Made by a program: the position numbers and the translations under genes | The notes under the pieces: model-generated | Databases searched by the model: none | Seen by the model: the letters and a program-made list of their open reading frames with translations, nothing else | What the model was told of the DNA's origin: nothing | Assembly (NCBI RefSeq): GCF_036894955.1 | Contig: NZ_CP145905.1 | Span: forward strand, 2,188,501 to 2,252,500 | Reading direction: 5' to 3' | Source: Paenibacillus sp. KS-LC4 | Lineage (GTDB): Bacteria > Bacillota > Bacilli > Paenibacillales > Paenibacillaceae | Length of the DNA: 64,000 bases | Part shown: piece after piece, positions 1-7,126 of the stretch | Numbering within the stretch: position 1 is the first letter of the stretch | How the letters are laid out: each line of letters begins with the position of its first letter

Positions 1-1
1 G

Positions 2-475
2 CAGGATATGAGGGAATTTGATCTGGGCACGCCTGTGGACGCGGTTATTTCCTTCTGCGACTGCGTTAATTACTTGACGGAGGAAGCGGATGTGATTGCC
101 GCTTTCGAAGCGGTATTTGCGTCGCTCCGCCCAGGAGGCGTATTTCTATTCGACGTGCATCCGAAGGCGCAGCTCATTCGCTATGCGGAGGAGCAGCCCT
201 TCGTGCTGGACGAGGATAAGGCAGCCTACATTTGGACATGCGAGCTAGATGAGGAGCGCTGCGAAATTGAGCATCATTTGACGATTTTTGCGCATGAAAG
301 CGGAGAGCGGTTTCGCCGTTTTGAAGAAATGCATGTGCAGCGGGCTTATGAGGCGGACTGGATGGCGGCGCAATTGCAGGCGGTCGGGTTCAGCAAGATT
401 GAGCGTTTTGCCGATTTCAAGCTGCAGCCCCAAGAGGGAAGCTCTGAGCGGCTGTTTTTTGCAGCAGTAAAATGA
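2..475 (+). CDS. SAM-dependent methyltransferase, C-terminal part (5' end outside window)
   Basis: The reading frame is open from the first base, so the gene begins upstream of the window; an ATG at 8 is internal. The visible 157 residues start in the region that in class I methyltransferases follows the acidic SAM-binding strand (QDMREFDLGTPVDAV), continue with FCDCVNYL and the post-motif LRPGGVFLFDVHP, and end in a beta-rich tail (FEEMHVQRAY, FADFKLQ). This order is typical of small-molecule methyltransferases of the Methyltransf_25 type. The N-terminal glycine-rich SAM loop is not in the window. Substrate unknown. A hairpin terminator follows at 505-556. Confidence 0.8.
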   Translation, partial: QDMREFDLGTPVDAVISFCDCVNYLTEEADVIAAFEAVFASLRPGGVFLFDVHPKAQLIRYAEEQPFVLDEDKAAYIWTCELDEERCEIEHHLTIFAHESGERFRRFEEMHVQRAYEADWMAAQLQAVGFSKIERFADFKLQPQEGSSERLFFAAVK

Positions 476-504
476 ACCGGCGCTTCGCAGCAGCGCCACA
501 AGGT

Positions 505-556
505 CTAGCGCAGCCGTCCTGCTCAATGATAGCAGAGCGGCTGCGCTAGCTTTTTT
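505..556 (+). terminator. Rho-independent terminator of the methyltransferase gene
   Basis: Twelve-base arms CTAGCGCAGCCG (505-516) and CGGCTGCGCTAG (538-549) are perfectly complementary, an inner CTGCT/AGCAG pair extends the stem, and a run of six T follows at 551-556. It lies 29 bp after the stop codon at 473-475. Confidence 0.85.
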
Positions 557-610
557 GTTGCAGCAGCATGTTAAGAGCGACTTTTGTTATTGCGCGAGTA
601 TGTCATCGCA

Positions 611-649
611 AAACGAGCGTTGCCTTCAAAAAGAGGGCAACGCTCGTTT
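611..649 (-). terminator. Terminator downstream of tdk (usable on both strands)
   Basis: Arms AAACGAGCGTTGCC (611-624) and GGCAACGCTCGTTT (636-649) form a 14-bp perfect stem. Read on the minus strand it lies about 70 bp after the tdk stop and is followed by TTTTGCG, so it most probably ends tdk transcription. Confidence 0.75.
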
Positions 650-720
650 ATGCTTATGCCGCAATAGCAGTTTCTGGAAGGTGAACTGTCGCAATTTGGC
701 TACAGTATGTTGCTCTGCAA

Positions 721-1353
721 TCAGAGGTGCGCAGCAGTGCCTGTATGCTCTTCCTCTGCTTCGTCCACCGCTTTATGCGGAGGGACGAAATGGCGGCGGC
801 AGCGGGGCTCGTAGCTCTCCGTATCGCCGATTAAAATGACTGGCCCCAGCGTCGCTGGCTGACCGTTAATGACGCGCTGCGTGAACGCCGCGTTCGCGTC
901 GCCGCATACGGCGCAGAAGGAAGTCAGCTTCACAATTTCGTCGGCAATGGCGAGCAGCCCGCCGATATAGCCGAAGGCTTTGCCGCGGTAGTCCATGTTA
1001 AGGCCGTCTACAATGACCTGTTTGCCATTATAGGCAAGCTCCTCTATAAGAGGGATGATGCTTTTGGAGAAAAACTGCACCTCGTCGAAAGCGACGACGT
1101 CGGCATGCTTGGTATCCTGCAAAATGCGCTCCGCCATCTCGGGCGTAAGCTCCTTCGGAATGTTGAAGGCTGGCAGGCGGTAGCCCATGCGGCTAACAAT
1201 TTCCTCGCTGCCGAACCGATTATCCTCCGCGGGCTTATACGCTCGGACTTTTTTGCGGCCATATTGCAGCAATTTATGACAGCGTCGTATGAGCTCGCCG
1301 GATTTTTCCGAGAACATCGGGCCGATAATGACCGTAATCCAACCTCTATCCAT
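721..1353 (-). CDS. tdk: Thymidine kinase (type II) with altered P-loop
   Basis: Phosphorylates thymidine with ATP in the pyrimidine salvage pathway; cytoplasmic. The 210 residues carry the family landmarks in order: a P-loop region GPMFSEKSGELIRR (residues 11-24), the DNR motif, the catalytic-base motif FDEVQFF with Glu91, the lasso-side DGLNMDYRGKAFG (116-128), and the zinc knuckle C147-x2-C150 with C185-x2-H188. The length is normal. The oddity is residue 16: the P-loop glycine of GxxxxGK(S/T) is Glu (codon GAA), while Gly appears three places later, as if GKSEE had become EKSGE. Start ATG 1353 follows AGGGAG. It stands alone, upstream of a terminator, with a repeat element between it and its neighbour. 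Fold assignment is safe; normal activity is uncertain. Confidence 0.88.
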   Translation of the reverse strand: MDRGWITVIIGPMFSEKSGELIRRCHKLLQYGRKKVRAYKPAEDNRFGSEEIVSRMGYRLPAFNIPKELTPEMAERILQDTKHADVVAFDEVQFFSKSIIPLIEELAYNGKQVIVDGLNMDYRGKAFGYIGGLLAIADEIVKLTSFCAVCGDANAAFTQRVINGQPATLGPVILIGDTESYEPRCRRHFVPPHKAVDEAEEEHTGTAAHL

Positions 1354-1377
1354 ATGGCCTAATTCTCCCTTACACTT

Positions 1378-1473
1378 GAAATATAAGAATTTATAAGTTT
1401 TGCACTTATCAGTAGGCTTATATTTCTCGGATTGAAACGCACAGCGCGGCCAAAGGACGGCGACAGCCGTTTC
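1378..1473 (+). repeat. Double-hairpin repeat element, copy A
   Basis: A long A+T hairpin, GAAATATAAG (1378-1387) with CTTATATTTC (1417-1426) and an inner TATAAG/CTTATc stem, is followed 31 bp later by a small G+C hairpin ACGGC-gaca-GCCGT (1457-1470) and a short T run. It starts 25 bp upstream of the tdk start codon, so it may lie in the tdk leader or promoter. Copy B follows in tandem with an offset of 101 bp. Confidence 0.75.
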
Positions 1474-1478
1474 ACCTT

Positions 1479-1575
1479 GAAATATAAGAAAGTATAAGTT
1501 TTACTCTTATACTCCGCTTATATTTCTCCGACAAAACTTTTCGCACGTCCTAGGAGGACGACGAAGTCGTTTTTG
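1479..1575 (+). repeat. Double-hairpin repeat element, copy B
   Basis: Same architecture as copy A: GAAATATAAG (1479-1488) pairs with CTTATATTTC (1517-1526), the inner stem is GTATAAG/CTTATAC, and the small hairpin is ACGAC-gaa-GTCGT (1558-1570) followed by TTTT. Compared with copy A, both the inner stem and the small stem have changed on both sides so that pairing is kept. The intergenic stretch 1354-1666 holds nothing else that I can recognise. Confidence 0.75.
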
Positions 1576-1666
1576 CTTGAGTCCATATGTGCCTGTATCA
1601 TTTTAGCAGGATTACCCTGCGATGTAATGTATAAGTTGTATTCTTTTTGAATAGCTTTATTTAAAT

Positions 1667-1975
1667 TCATTCTCGTAATGCATCCTTCAAACGGCTGTTC
1701 ATGGAGGTGTCAGCAGCTGCCCCGCGTGCAGCAGCGAGCCGCCATTTTTTAACTTCCTGCTTCAAGCGATCGTTCTCTGCCGCTAATAATTCAATGGTTT
1801 CGAGCAGCTCGGAGTTCGTATATCCGGCATCGTTAAATAGCTTATGCAGCGCCTCGCGGAGCTGTTCAAACGTCAAAATTTCGTTCATATTATCCTCCAT
1901 ATCCATTAAAAATGACTCTACCACATCATATCCGTATCTGTTAAAATAGTCGAGTGGCCTAAAATCGGGTCTCAT
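1667..1975 (-). CDS. Small protein of unknown function with C-terminal coiled coil
   Basis: Not recognised. The ATG at 1975 gives 102 residues starting MRPDFRPLDYF; an in-frame GTG at 2005 would give 112 residues but has no ribosome site. The C-terminal half, from about residue 52, is a heptad-like helix (LLETIELLAAENDRLKQEV), suggesting oligomerisation, and the tail is basic. No signal peptide or membrane segment. A strong ribosome site (AGGTGG) upstream fits better with an 8-codon reading frame at 1995-1972 whose TGA overlaps this ATG as ATGA, implying translational coupling. Its upstream region overlaps the NrdR box shared with the divergent nrd operon. Confidence 0.6.
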   Translation of the reverse strand: MRPDFRPLDYFNRYGYDVVESFLMDMEDNMNEILTFEQLREALHKLFNDAGYTNSELLETIELLAAENDRLKQEVKKWRLAAARGAAADTSMNSRLKDALRE

Positions 1976-1995
1976 AGATAGGCGTATTTTTTCAT
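1972..1995 (-). other. Possible 7-residue leader ORF coupled to the downstream gene
   Basis: ATG AAA AAA TAC GCC TAT CTA TGA: the ATG lies 6 bases after AGGTGG, the best ribosome site here, and its TGA overlaps the ATG of the 102-codon gene. It may serve only to deliver ribosomes, or be a chance product of a GTG start at 2005. Confidence 0.3.
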
Positions 1996-2002
1996 TTGAC
2001 TC

Positions 2003-2018
2003 CACCTATATATTGATG
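2003..2018 (+). promoter_or_regulatory. NrdR box 1 (predicted)
   Basis: Core CTATATATTG (2006-2015) matches the NrdR consensus core C-w-A-t-A-T-a-T-w-G at every position. It lies 137 bp before nrdI and also over the ribosome-site region of the divergent gene. A second box is centred 31 bp away, three helical turns. Confidence 0.65.
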
Positions 2019-2033
2019 TAGAATCAAATTCAG

Positions 2034-2049
2034 CAACTACATCTTGTTG
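2034..2049 (+). promoter_or_regulatory. NrdR box 2 (predicted)
   Basis: Core CTACATCTTG (2037-2046) matches all strongly conserved positions of the NrdR box (C-w-A-n-A-T-n-T-w-G). The pair is phased like known NrdR tandem sites, so ATP/dATP-sensing repression of nrdIEF is likely. Confidence 0.6.
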
Positions 2050-2154
2050 TAGAGCACGGAAAACGACACTTTAAGTCTACTAGCGCAACTGACGCTTTTT
2101 CAAGGTCAGAAGCGCTTTTCTATTGCTGATATCCGGTAGGGGAGAGAGAAATAT

Positions 2155-2514
2155 ATGCTGGTTGTCTATGATTCGAAGACGGGCAACGTCAAACGATTTA
2201 TTAGCAAGTTGAATATGCGCGTCGTGCCGATTGAAGAGCAGGAGGCAGTTCAAGAGCCGTTCGTTCTCATTACGTATACGACAGGCTTCGGACAGGTTCC
2301 TGACCGGGTTATGTCGTTCCTGAAGCGCAACGGTAAGCATCTTCGCGGCGTATCCGCCAGCGGCAACCGCAATTGGGGAACGGGCTTTGCCAAAAGCGCA
2401 GATACGATTGCCGAGCTATACAATGTCCCTGTTATTTCTAAATTCGAGTTGTCCGGAACGAAATACGATACGGAAAACTTTGTTGAAAGGGTGCGAACCA
2501 TTGAAGCATATTGA
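2155..2514 (+). CDS. nrdI: NrdI, flavodoxin-like activator of class Ib ribonucleotide reductase
   Basis: NrdI is the FMN protein that supplies oxidant for assembly of the dimanganese-tyrosyl radical cofactor in NrdF. The 119 residues start MLVVYDSKTGNVKRF, giving the phosphate-binding loop of this short flavodoxin family, then ITYTTGFGQVP and the flavin-contacting GNRNWGTGFAKSAD. Length is normal. A GGGGAGAG ribosome site precedes ATG 2155. It is the first gene of nrdI-nrdE-nrdF, and its end overlaps the nrdE start, so the two are translationally coupled. Predicted control is through the two NrdR boxes upstream. Confidence 0.93.
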   Translation: MLVVYDSKTGNVKRFISKLNMRVVPIEEQEAVQEPFVLITYTTGFGQVPDRVMSFLKRNGKHLRGVSASGNRNWGTGFAKSADTIAELYNVPVISKFELSGTKYDTENFVERVRTIEAY

Positions 2515-4585
2515 GTTGAATAATGAGCTGATGCAGCGCGGGGCTGACGGCTTTTACCAGTTGGACAAGGATAAAGAGGCAGTAGCAGCATTTATGGAGG
2601 AGGTTGAGCAGAAGAGCGTGAAGTTCGCCTCGCTCCAGGAGAAGCTTGACTACTTAATCGGCAACGACTATTACGACAATGTGTTCGACAAATATACATA
2701 TGAGCAGGTTGAGGCTGTATTTGATTTAACGGCAAACAGCAGCTTCCAGTTTCAGTCGTATATGGCTATTTCCAAGTTTTACAAAGACTATGCCATGAAA
2801 ACGAATGACAAGCTGCAATATTTGGAGCAATATCCGGATCGCGTTGCGATTGTTGCCCTGCATTTGGGTGAAGGCGACGCAGCAAGAGCGTTGCGCATTG
2901 CCGAGGCGATGATCGAGCAGCGGCTGCAGCCGGCGACACCAACCTTCCTTAACGCGGGCAAAAGCCGTCGCGGTGAGATGGTATCCTGCTTCCTGCTGGA
3001 AATGGACGATTCGCTTAATTCCATCAACTATGTGATTGGCACATGCATGCAGCTGTCGAAAATCGGCGGCGGCGTGGCGGTCAATCTCTCGAAGCTGCGT
3101 GGACGCGGCGAGCCGATCAAAGGCGTCGAGGGTGCGGCGAAGGGCATTATGCCCGTGCTTAAGCTGATGGAGGATGCCTTCTCCTATGCCGATCAAATGG
3201 GACAGCGCAAAGGCTCTGGCGCAGGCTATTATAATATTTTTGGCTGGGACGTTATTGAGTTCCTCGATTGCAAAAAAATTAACGCCGATGAGAAAACGCG
3301 GATCAAAACGCTGTCAATCGGCCTCATTATACCGAATAAATTTTATGAGCTGGCTGCGCAAAACAAGCCATTGTACGTCTTTGGACCACATTCTGTTCAT
3401 AAAGCGTATGGCACCTATTTGGATGACATGGACATGGACGAAATGTACGAGGAGCTGCTTGCGAACGATTTGGTGAAAAAGAAAGTCGTCATGAACGCAC
3501 GCGACATGATGACCAAAATCGCTTCGATTCAGCTGGAATCCGGCTATCCTTACATTATGAACAAATCGAATGCAAACCGTGTTCACGCGCTCAAAGATCT
3601 AGGCGGCGTTAAAATGTCGAACCTGTGCACGGAAATTTTCCAGCTGCAGGAAACTTCGGTTATTAACGATTACGGTACGGATGACCTGATTCAGCGTGAT
3701 ATTAGCTGCAACCTGGCATCGCTGAATATCGTAAATGTCATGGAGCTTAAAAAGATCAAGGAATCGGTTCGTGTTGGCATCGAGGCGCTTACGACCGTCA
3801 GCGACCTTTCCAAAATCGACAACGCCCCTGGCGTACGCAAAGCGAATGAGGAGCTGCATTCCGTCGGCCTTGGCGCTATGAACCTGAACGGCTATCTGGC
3901 GAAAAACCACATTGCATACGAAAGCGATGAGGCGAAGGAGTTCGCTAGCGCATTCTTCATGATGATGAACTATTATTCGCTGGAGCAAAGCATGGAAATT
4001 GCCAAAGAGCGCGGTGAAACATTCAAGGATTTCGACCGCTCCGAATATGCGAAGGGCACCTACTTCTCACGTTATGAGCAGACGGATTACCGTCCGGTCA
4101 GCGACAAGGTGAAGGCTTTATTTGAAGGTATGGAAATTCCATCTCCTGAGGACTGGACTGCGCTTAAGGCGAAGGTGCAGCAGCATGGCCTGTTCCACGC
4201 CTACCGCCTGGCAATCGCGCCGACGCAAAGTATTTCGTACATTCAAAATGCGACTTCTAGCGTTATGCCGATTGTTGAGCATATCGAGACGCGGACCTAC
4301 GCAAACTCGACAACTTATTATCCAATGCCGTTTTTGTCGCAGGACAACTTCTTCTATTACAAATCGGCTTACAATATTGACCAGTTCAAGCTGATTGACC
4401 TGATTGCCGAAATTCAGCAGCATGTGGATCAAGGTATTTCCACCGTTCTGCACGTAAACAGCAATGTGACGACTCGTGAGCTTGCCCGCTTCTATATTTA
4501 CGCAGCCCACAAAGGATTGAAGTCGCTCTATTACACAAGAACGAAACGTCTATCCGTAGAAGAGTGCACAAGCTGCGCGGTGTAA
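2501..4585 (+). CDS. nrdE: Ribonucleoside-diphosphate reductase class Ib, alpha subunit
   Basis: Catalytic subunit reducing ribonucleoside diphosphates to deoxyribonucleotides. I place the start at TTG 2501 (MKHIELNNELMQRG), 9 bases after GAAAGGG and inside the end of nrdI; the frame is open further upstream but the family begins here, giving 694 residues, the usual NrdE size without an N-terminal ATP cone. Landmarks are SCFLLEMDDSLNSI with the first redox cysteine, NLCTEIFQ and SCNLASLN in the active-site barrel, SYIQNATSSVMPIVEHIETR, and the C-terminal CTSCAV pair that is re-reduced by a redoxin. No intein is present. A 91-bp gap separates it from nrdF. Confidence 0.95.
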   Translation: MKHIELNNELMQRGADGFYQLDKDKEAVAAFMEEVEQKSVKFASLQEKLDYLIGNDYYDNVFDKYTYEQVEAVFDLTANSSFQFQSYMAISKFYKDYAMKTNDKLQYLEQYPDRVAIVALHLGEGDAARALRIAEAMIEQRLQPATPTFLNAGKSRRGEMVSCFLLEMDDSLNSINYVIGTCMQLSKIGGGVAVNLSKLRGRGEPIKGVEGAAKGIMPVLKLMEDAFSYADQMGQRKGSGAGYYNIFGWDVIEFLDCKKINADEKTRIKTLSIGLIIPNKFYELAAQNKPLYVFGPHSVHKAYGTYLDDMDMDEMYEELLANDLVKKKVVMNARDMMTKIASIQLESGYPYIMNKSNANRVHALKDLGGVKMSNLCTEIFQLQETSVINDYGTDDLIQRDISCNLASLNIVNVMELKKIKESVRVGIEALTTVSDLSKIDNAPGVRKANEELHSVGLGAMNLNGYLAKNHIAYESDEAKEFASAFFMMMNYYSLEQSMEIAKERGETFKDFDRSEYAKGTYFSRYEQTDYRPVSDKVKALFEGMEIPSPEDWTALKAKVQQHGLFHAYRLAIAPTQSISYIQNATSSVMPIVEHIETRTYANSTTYYPMPFLSQDNFFYYKSAYNIDQFKLIDLIAEIQQHVDQGISTVLHVNSNVTTRELARFYIYAAHKGLKSLYYTRTKRLSVEECTSCAV

Positions 4586-4676
4586 CAACAAGAATATAGA
4601 TGCGCAAAAAGATGAGGTTGTGGGGCGGCGCTTTAGATGCCGTCACGCAGCCATTTACAAAGGAGCCTAATATATA

Positions 4677-5633
4677 ATGAAGGCAGTTAACTGGAACCGC
4701 CCGGATGATGATTTTACGCTGACGTTCTGGCAGCAGAACGTCATGCAATTCTGGACGGACGAAGAAATTCCTCTATCCGATGACAAGATGGATTGGATGG
4801 AAATGAGCGATGCGGAGCGCAGCTTATACAAAAACGTGCTTGGCGGATTGACGCTGCTCGATACGATTCAGGGCGGTATTGGCATGCCGAAGATTTTGGA
4901 GCATGTGGACGGCTTGCAGCGCAAAGCAGTGCTGTCCTTCATGTCGATGATGGAGCAAATTCATGCCAAATCGTACAGCAGCATTTTCACGACGCTCGCG
5001 TCTACGGAGGAAATCGACGAGATTTTCCAATGGGTAGAAAAAAACGAGCAGCTGCAACGAAAAGCGGAGCTTATTTCTTCATGGTATGAGGGCATTAGCA
5101 CAAAGCAGGATTTGTATAAAGCAATGGCAGCTTCCGTATTTCTGGAAAGCTACTTGTTCTATAGCGGCTTCTTCTATCCGCTTTATTTGGCAGGTCAAGG
5201 CAAAATGACGAGCAGCGGCGAAATTATCGACCTTATTTTGCGTGACGAGAGCATTCACGGCTTGTACGTTGGCGTGCTGGCACAGGAGCTATTCAACACC
5301 TTCACGCCGGAGGAGCAGACTTCGCTGAAGGCTGAGCTGGATCAATTGCTTAACGACCTGTATGAGAATGAGGTTCTTTATACCGATTCGCTGTATTCGC
5401 CGCTTGGCCTTGAGGAAGAAGTGAAAACGTATGTGCGTTATAATGCGAATAAAGCGATGATGAATCTTGGCTTTGACGGTGTGTTCCCAGATGAGCCGGT
5501 CAATCCAATCGTATTCAATGGCATCAGCACACATACAAAGCAGCATGATTTCTTCTCCAAAAAAGGCAATGGCTACGTACGGACGATTCACGTCGAGCAA
5601 TTAAACGACGATGATTTTGTTTTTAACTTTTAG
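4677..5633 (+). CDS. nrdF: Ribonucleoside-diphosphate reductase class Ib, beta (radical) subunit
   Basis: Holds the metal-radical cofactor that starts catalysis in NrdE. The 318 residues contain the metal ligands Asp62, Glu93 and His96 and the radical tyrosine Tyr100 (DTIQ; MEQIHAKSY), with the same spacing as in characterised NrdF proteins, then the second ligand set in ESYLFYSGF and RDESIHG. The C-terminal acidic tail NDDDFVFNF is the part that docks on NrdE. Start ATG 4677 follows AAAGGAG. Last gene of the operon, ended by the hairpin at 5713-5746. Confidence 0.95.
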   Translation: MKAVNWNRPDDDFTLTFWQQNVMQFWTDEEIPLSDDKMDWMEMSDAERSLYKNVLGGLTLLDTIQGGIGMPKILEHVDGLQRKAVLSFMSMMEQIHAKSYSSIFTTLASTEEIDEIFQWVEKNEQLQRKAELISSWYEGISTKQDLYKAMAASVFLESYLFYSGFFYPLYLAGQGKMTSSGEIIDLILRDESIHGLYVGVLAQELFNTFTPEEQTSLKAELDQLLNDLYENEVLYTDSLYSPLGLEEEVKTYVRYNANKAMMNLGFDGVFPDEPVNPIVFNGISTHTKQHDFFSKKGNGYVRTIHVEQLNDDDFVFNF

Positions 5634-5712
5634 TATAAAAGGAATGCGGCGGATATAGCCCGGCGAGGTTAATATTTCCACCCTGCATATACACCCTGCA
5701 TATACACAAAGA

Positions 5713-5746
5713 AGCATTCGGCTAGGTTAGCCGAGTGCTTTTTTTT
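5713..5746 (+). terminator. Terminator of the nrdIEF operon
   Basis: AGCATTCGGCT (5713-5723) pairs with AGCCGAGTGCT (5729-5739) around a 5-base loop, with one T-G wobble, followed by seven T. A 13-bp direct duplication (CCCTGCATATACA) lies just before it at about 5682-5707. Confidence 0.88.
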
Positions 5747-5769
5747 GGGGTGAATCATTTAATTATCCC

Positions 5770-6342
5770 TTAACTAAACAATAGAGCGAGCATGATAACA
5801 TCAAGAAAGTTTTTGGTAGCTTCATGCATTAAATATTGCCGCAGCACGCCTTCCTGCTGAAAGCCGAGCTTTTTGAGCACTTGGAGCGAAGCGATATTTT
5901 CAGGGTGGACCTCGGCTTGAATGCGGCGGGCATGGATATGCTTGTCATTGAAATCCATCACAGCCTGCAGCGCTTCGGACATCATGCCTTTGTTCCAGTA
6001 ATCCGGTTTAAGGTCGTAACCGAGCGTTAGCGGATAACGGGGCTCCACCTCAAATTCGCCTCTTGTCGGCATCAGCATAACGGTCCCCATAATCGGTGCG
6101 CTGCCTTGCAGCGTAATGCCCCACGGAATTAGTCGGCGCTCCGCATAGGCTTCATTCCAAGACTCAATCAGCATTTTGCAAGCCTCTAAGGAGTCCGGGC
6201 CAAGCCAGTCCAAATGCCGAGTCACCTTCGTATCCGAATAAAAAGCATGCAAATCTGCGGCGTCCTGTACAGCCATTTGGCGCAGGGTTAATCTTTTCGT
6301 ATGTAGAAAAGGGAATGAGGAAAACAAATCGTCGGAGCTCAT
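5770..6342 (-). CDS. GNAT N-acetyltransferase, RimJ/RimL-like
   Basis: Acetyl-CoA dependent acetyltransferase of the RimJ/RimL group. The sequence shows the family order: LHTKRLTLRQ at the N-terminus, the GxMLMPTRG-type strand, TLGYDLKPDYWNKGMMSEAL (acetyl-CoA pyrophosphate region before helix alpha3) and the C-terminal ENIASLQVLKKLGFQQEGVLR with its LxKLGF signature. I choose ATG 6342 (190 residues), about 9 bases from GGCGA; GTG 6351 is too close to the ribosome site. Convergent with the nrd operon. Acceptor is unknown: it could be a ribosomal protein N-terminus or a small molecule. Confidence 0.85.
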   Translation of the reverse strand: MSSDDLFSSFPFLHTKRLTLRQMAVQDAADLHAFYSDTKVTRHLDWLGPDSLEACKMLIESWNEAYAERRLIPWGITLQGSAPIMGTVMLMPTRGEFEVEPRYPLTLGYDLKPDYWNKGMMSEALQAVMDFNDKHIHARRIQAEVHPENIASLQVLKKLGFQQEGVLRQYLMHEATKNFLDVIMLALLFS

Positions 6343-6561
6343 GCGGTTCACTCGCCTTTATATAGAAGATGGGATGCGAGCCTATCATATCCTAGCTTGC
6401 TTAAACGAAAATGAAAAAGCAGCTGCAACGAGCTTGTTTTTATTCCCTGCTGTCGATCCGGGATAAAGGGCTACCGCTCATGGAGCAATCATGTTACACT
6501 ATTTGCGGGTGAAAGCTCATCCTAACGCAACTGTTCTGACCGATGAAAAGGGGGAATTCGC

Positions 6562-7014
6562 GTGGACAACTGCTCGATTATTACGAAGCCAACGCTTCAT
6601 TTAGTAGGGATTAGTTATTGCGGCCCGTATTCTACTTTTCCGGATGAGGCGATTCGCCTGCAAAGTGAGTTTCTAGCCCGCAAGCATGAGCTGAATACCA
6701 CGTCGAAGGCACCGCTGCTGTACAGCCCGTATTTTGGCAATGAAGTATTTGCTACTTATTGGGCCTGCTACGAAATGCCGCCGTCAGAGGAGGTGCCAGC
6801 TGGCATGGTGCAATTCACCATCCCAACCCATCGTTATGCGATGGTTGCATCGACGAACAAACGAATTGGAGAAGCCTACGAGCAGCTATTTGCCTGGATG
6901 AACGAGCAGGAGCTTGAGAAGCATCAGAGCGCTGTTGCGATTGAAGTTTTTTACATTCAGGAGCAGCATTTGGAGGAGGAAGCGGTGGAGCTTCTTATTC
7001 CGCTTGCCGATTAG
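6562..7014 (+). CDS. GyrI-like / effector-binding domain protein
   Basis: A stand-alone 150-residue SHV-fold domain like that found at the C-terminus of AraC/MerR regulators and in GyrI/SbmC proteins. Features are the first strand ITKPTLHLVGISYCGPYS, the central YFGNEVFATYWACYEM, and the repeat half AGMVQFTIPTHRYAMVAST with a final IEVFYIQ strand. No DNA-binding domain is attached. Start is GTG 6562 after AAAAGGGGG. Such domains bind small cationic or hydrophobic ligands; the ligand here is unknown. A weak terminator follows at 7055. Confidence 0.75.
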   Translation: MDNCSIITKPTLHLVGISYCGPYSTFPDEAIRLQSEFLARKHELNTTSKAPLLYSPYFGNEVFATYWACYEMPPSEEVPAGMVQFTIPTHRYAMVASTNKRIGEAYEQLFAWMNEQELEKHQSAVAIEVFYIQEQHLEEEAVELLIPLAD

Positions 7015-7054
7015 AACAAGCTGTGCCAGACAAATGATAAGCGTTATAATAAGA

Positions 7055-7086
7055 GAGGAGTCCTAAACGGGACGCCTCATTTTTTA
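7055..7086 (+). terminator. Putative terminator after the GyrI-like gene
   Basis: GAGG-a-GTCC (7055-7063) pairs with GGGAC-g-CCTC (7070-7078) with one mismatch and a bulge, followed by ATTTTTTATTT. Confidence 0.6.
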
Positions 7087-7126
7087 TTTGTTCATAAATA
7101 GGAGCAGGAAGGGGATTGAGGGCGGC

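Noticed and set aside
555..839. Plus-strand ORF opposite the end of tdk
   Set aside because: It crosses the terminator at 611-649 and overlaps tdk in antisense; composition looks like a shadow frame.
2387..2500. Long N-terminal extension of nrdE
   Set aside because: It runs inside nrdI in another frame; NrdE proteins start at the MKHIEL region and a ribosome site precedes TTG 2501.
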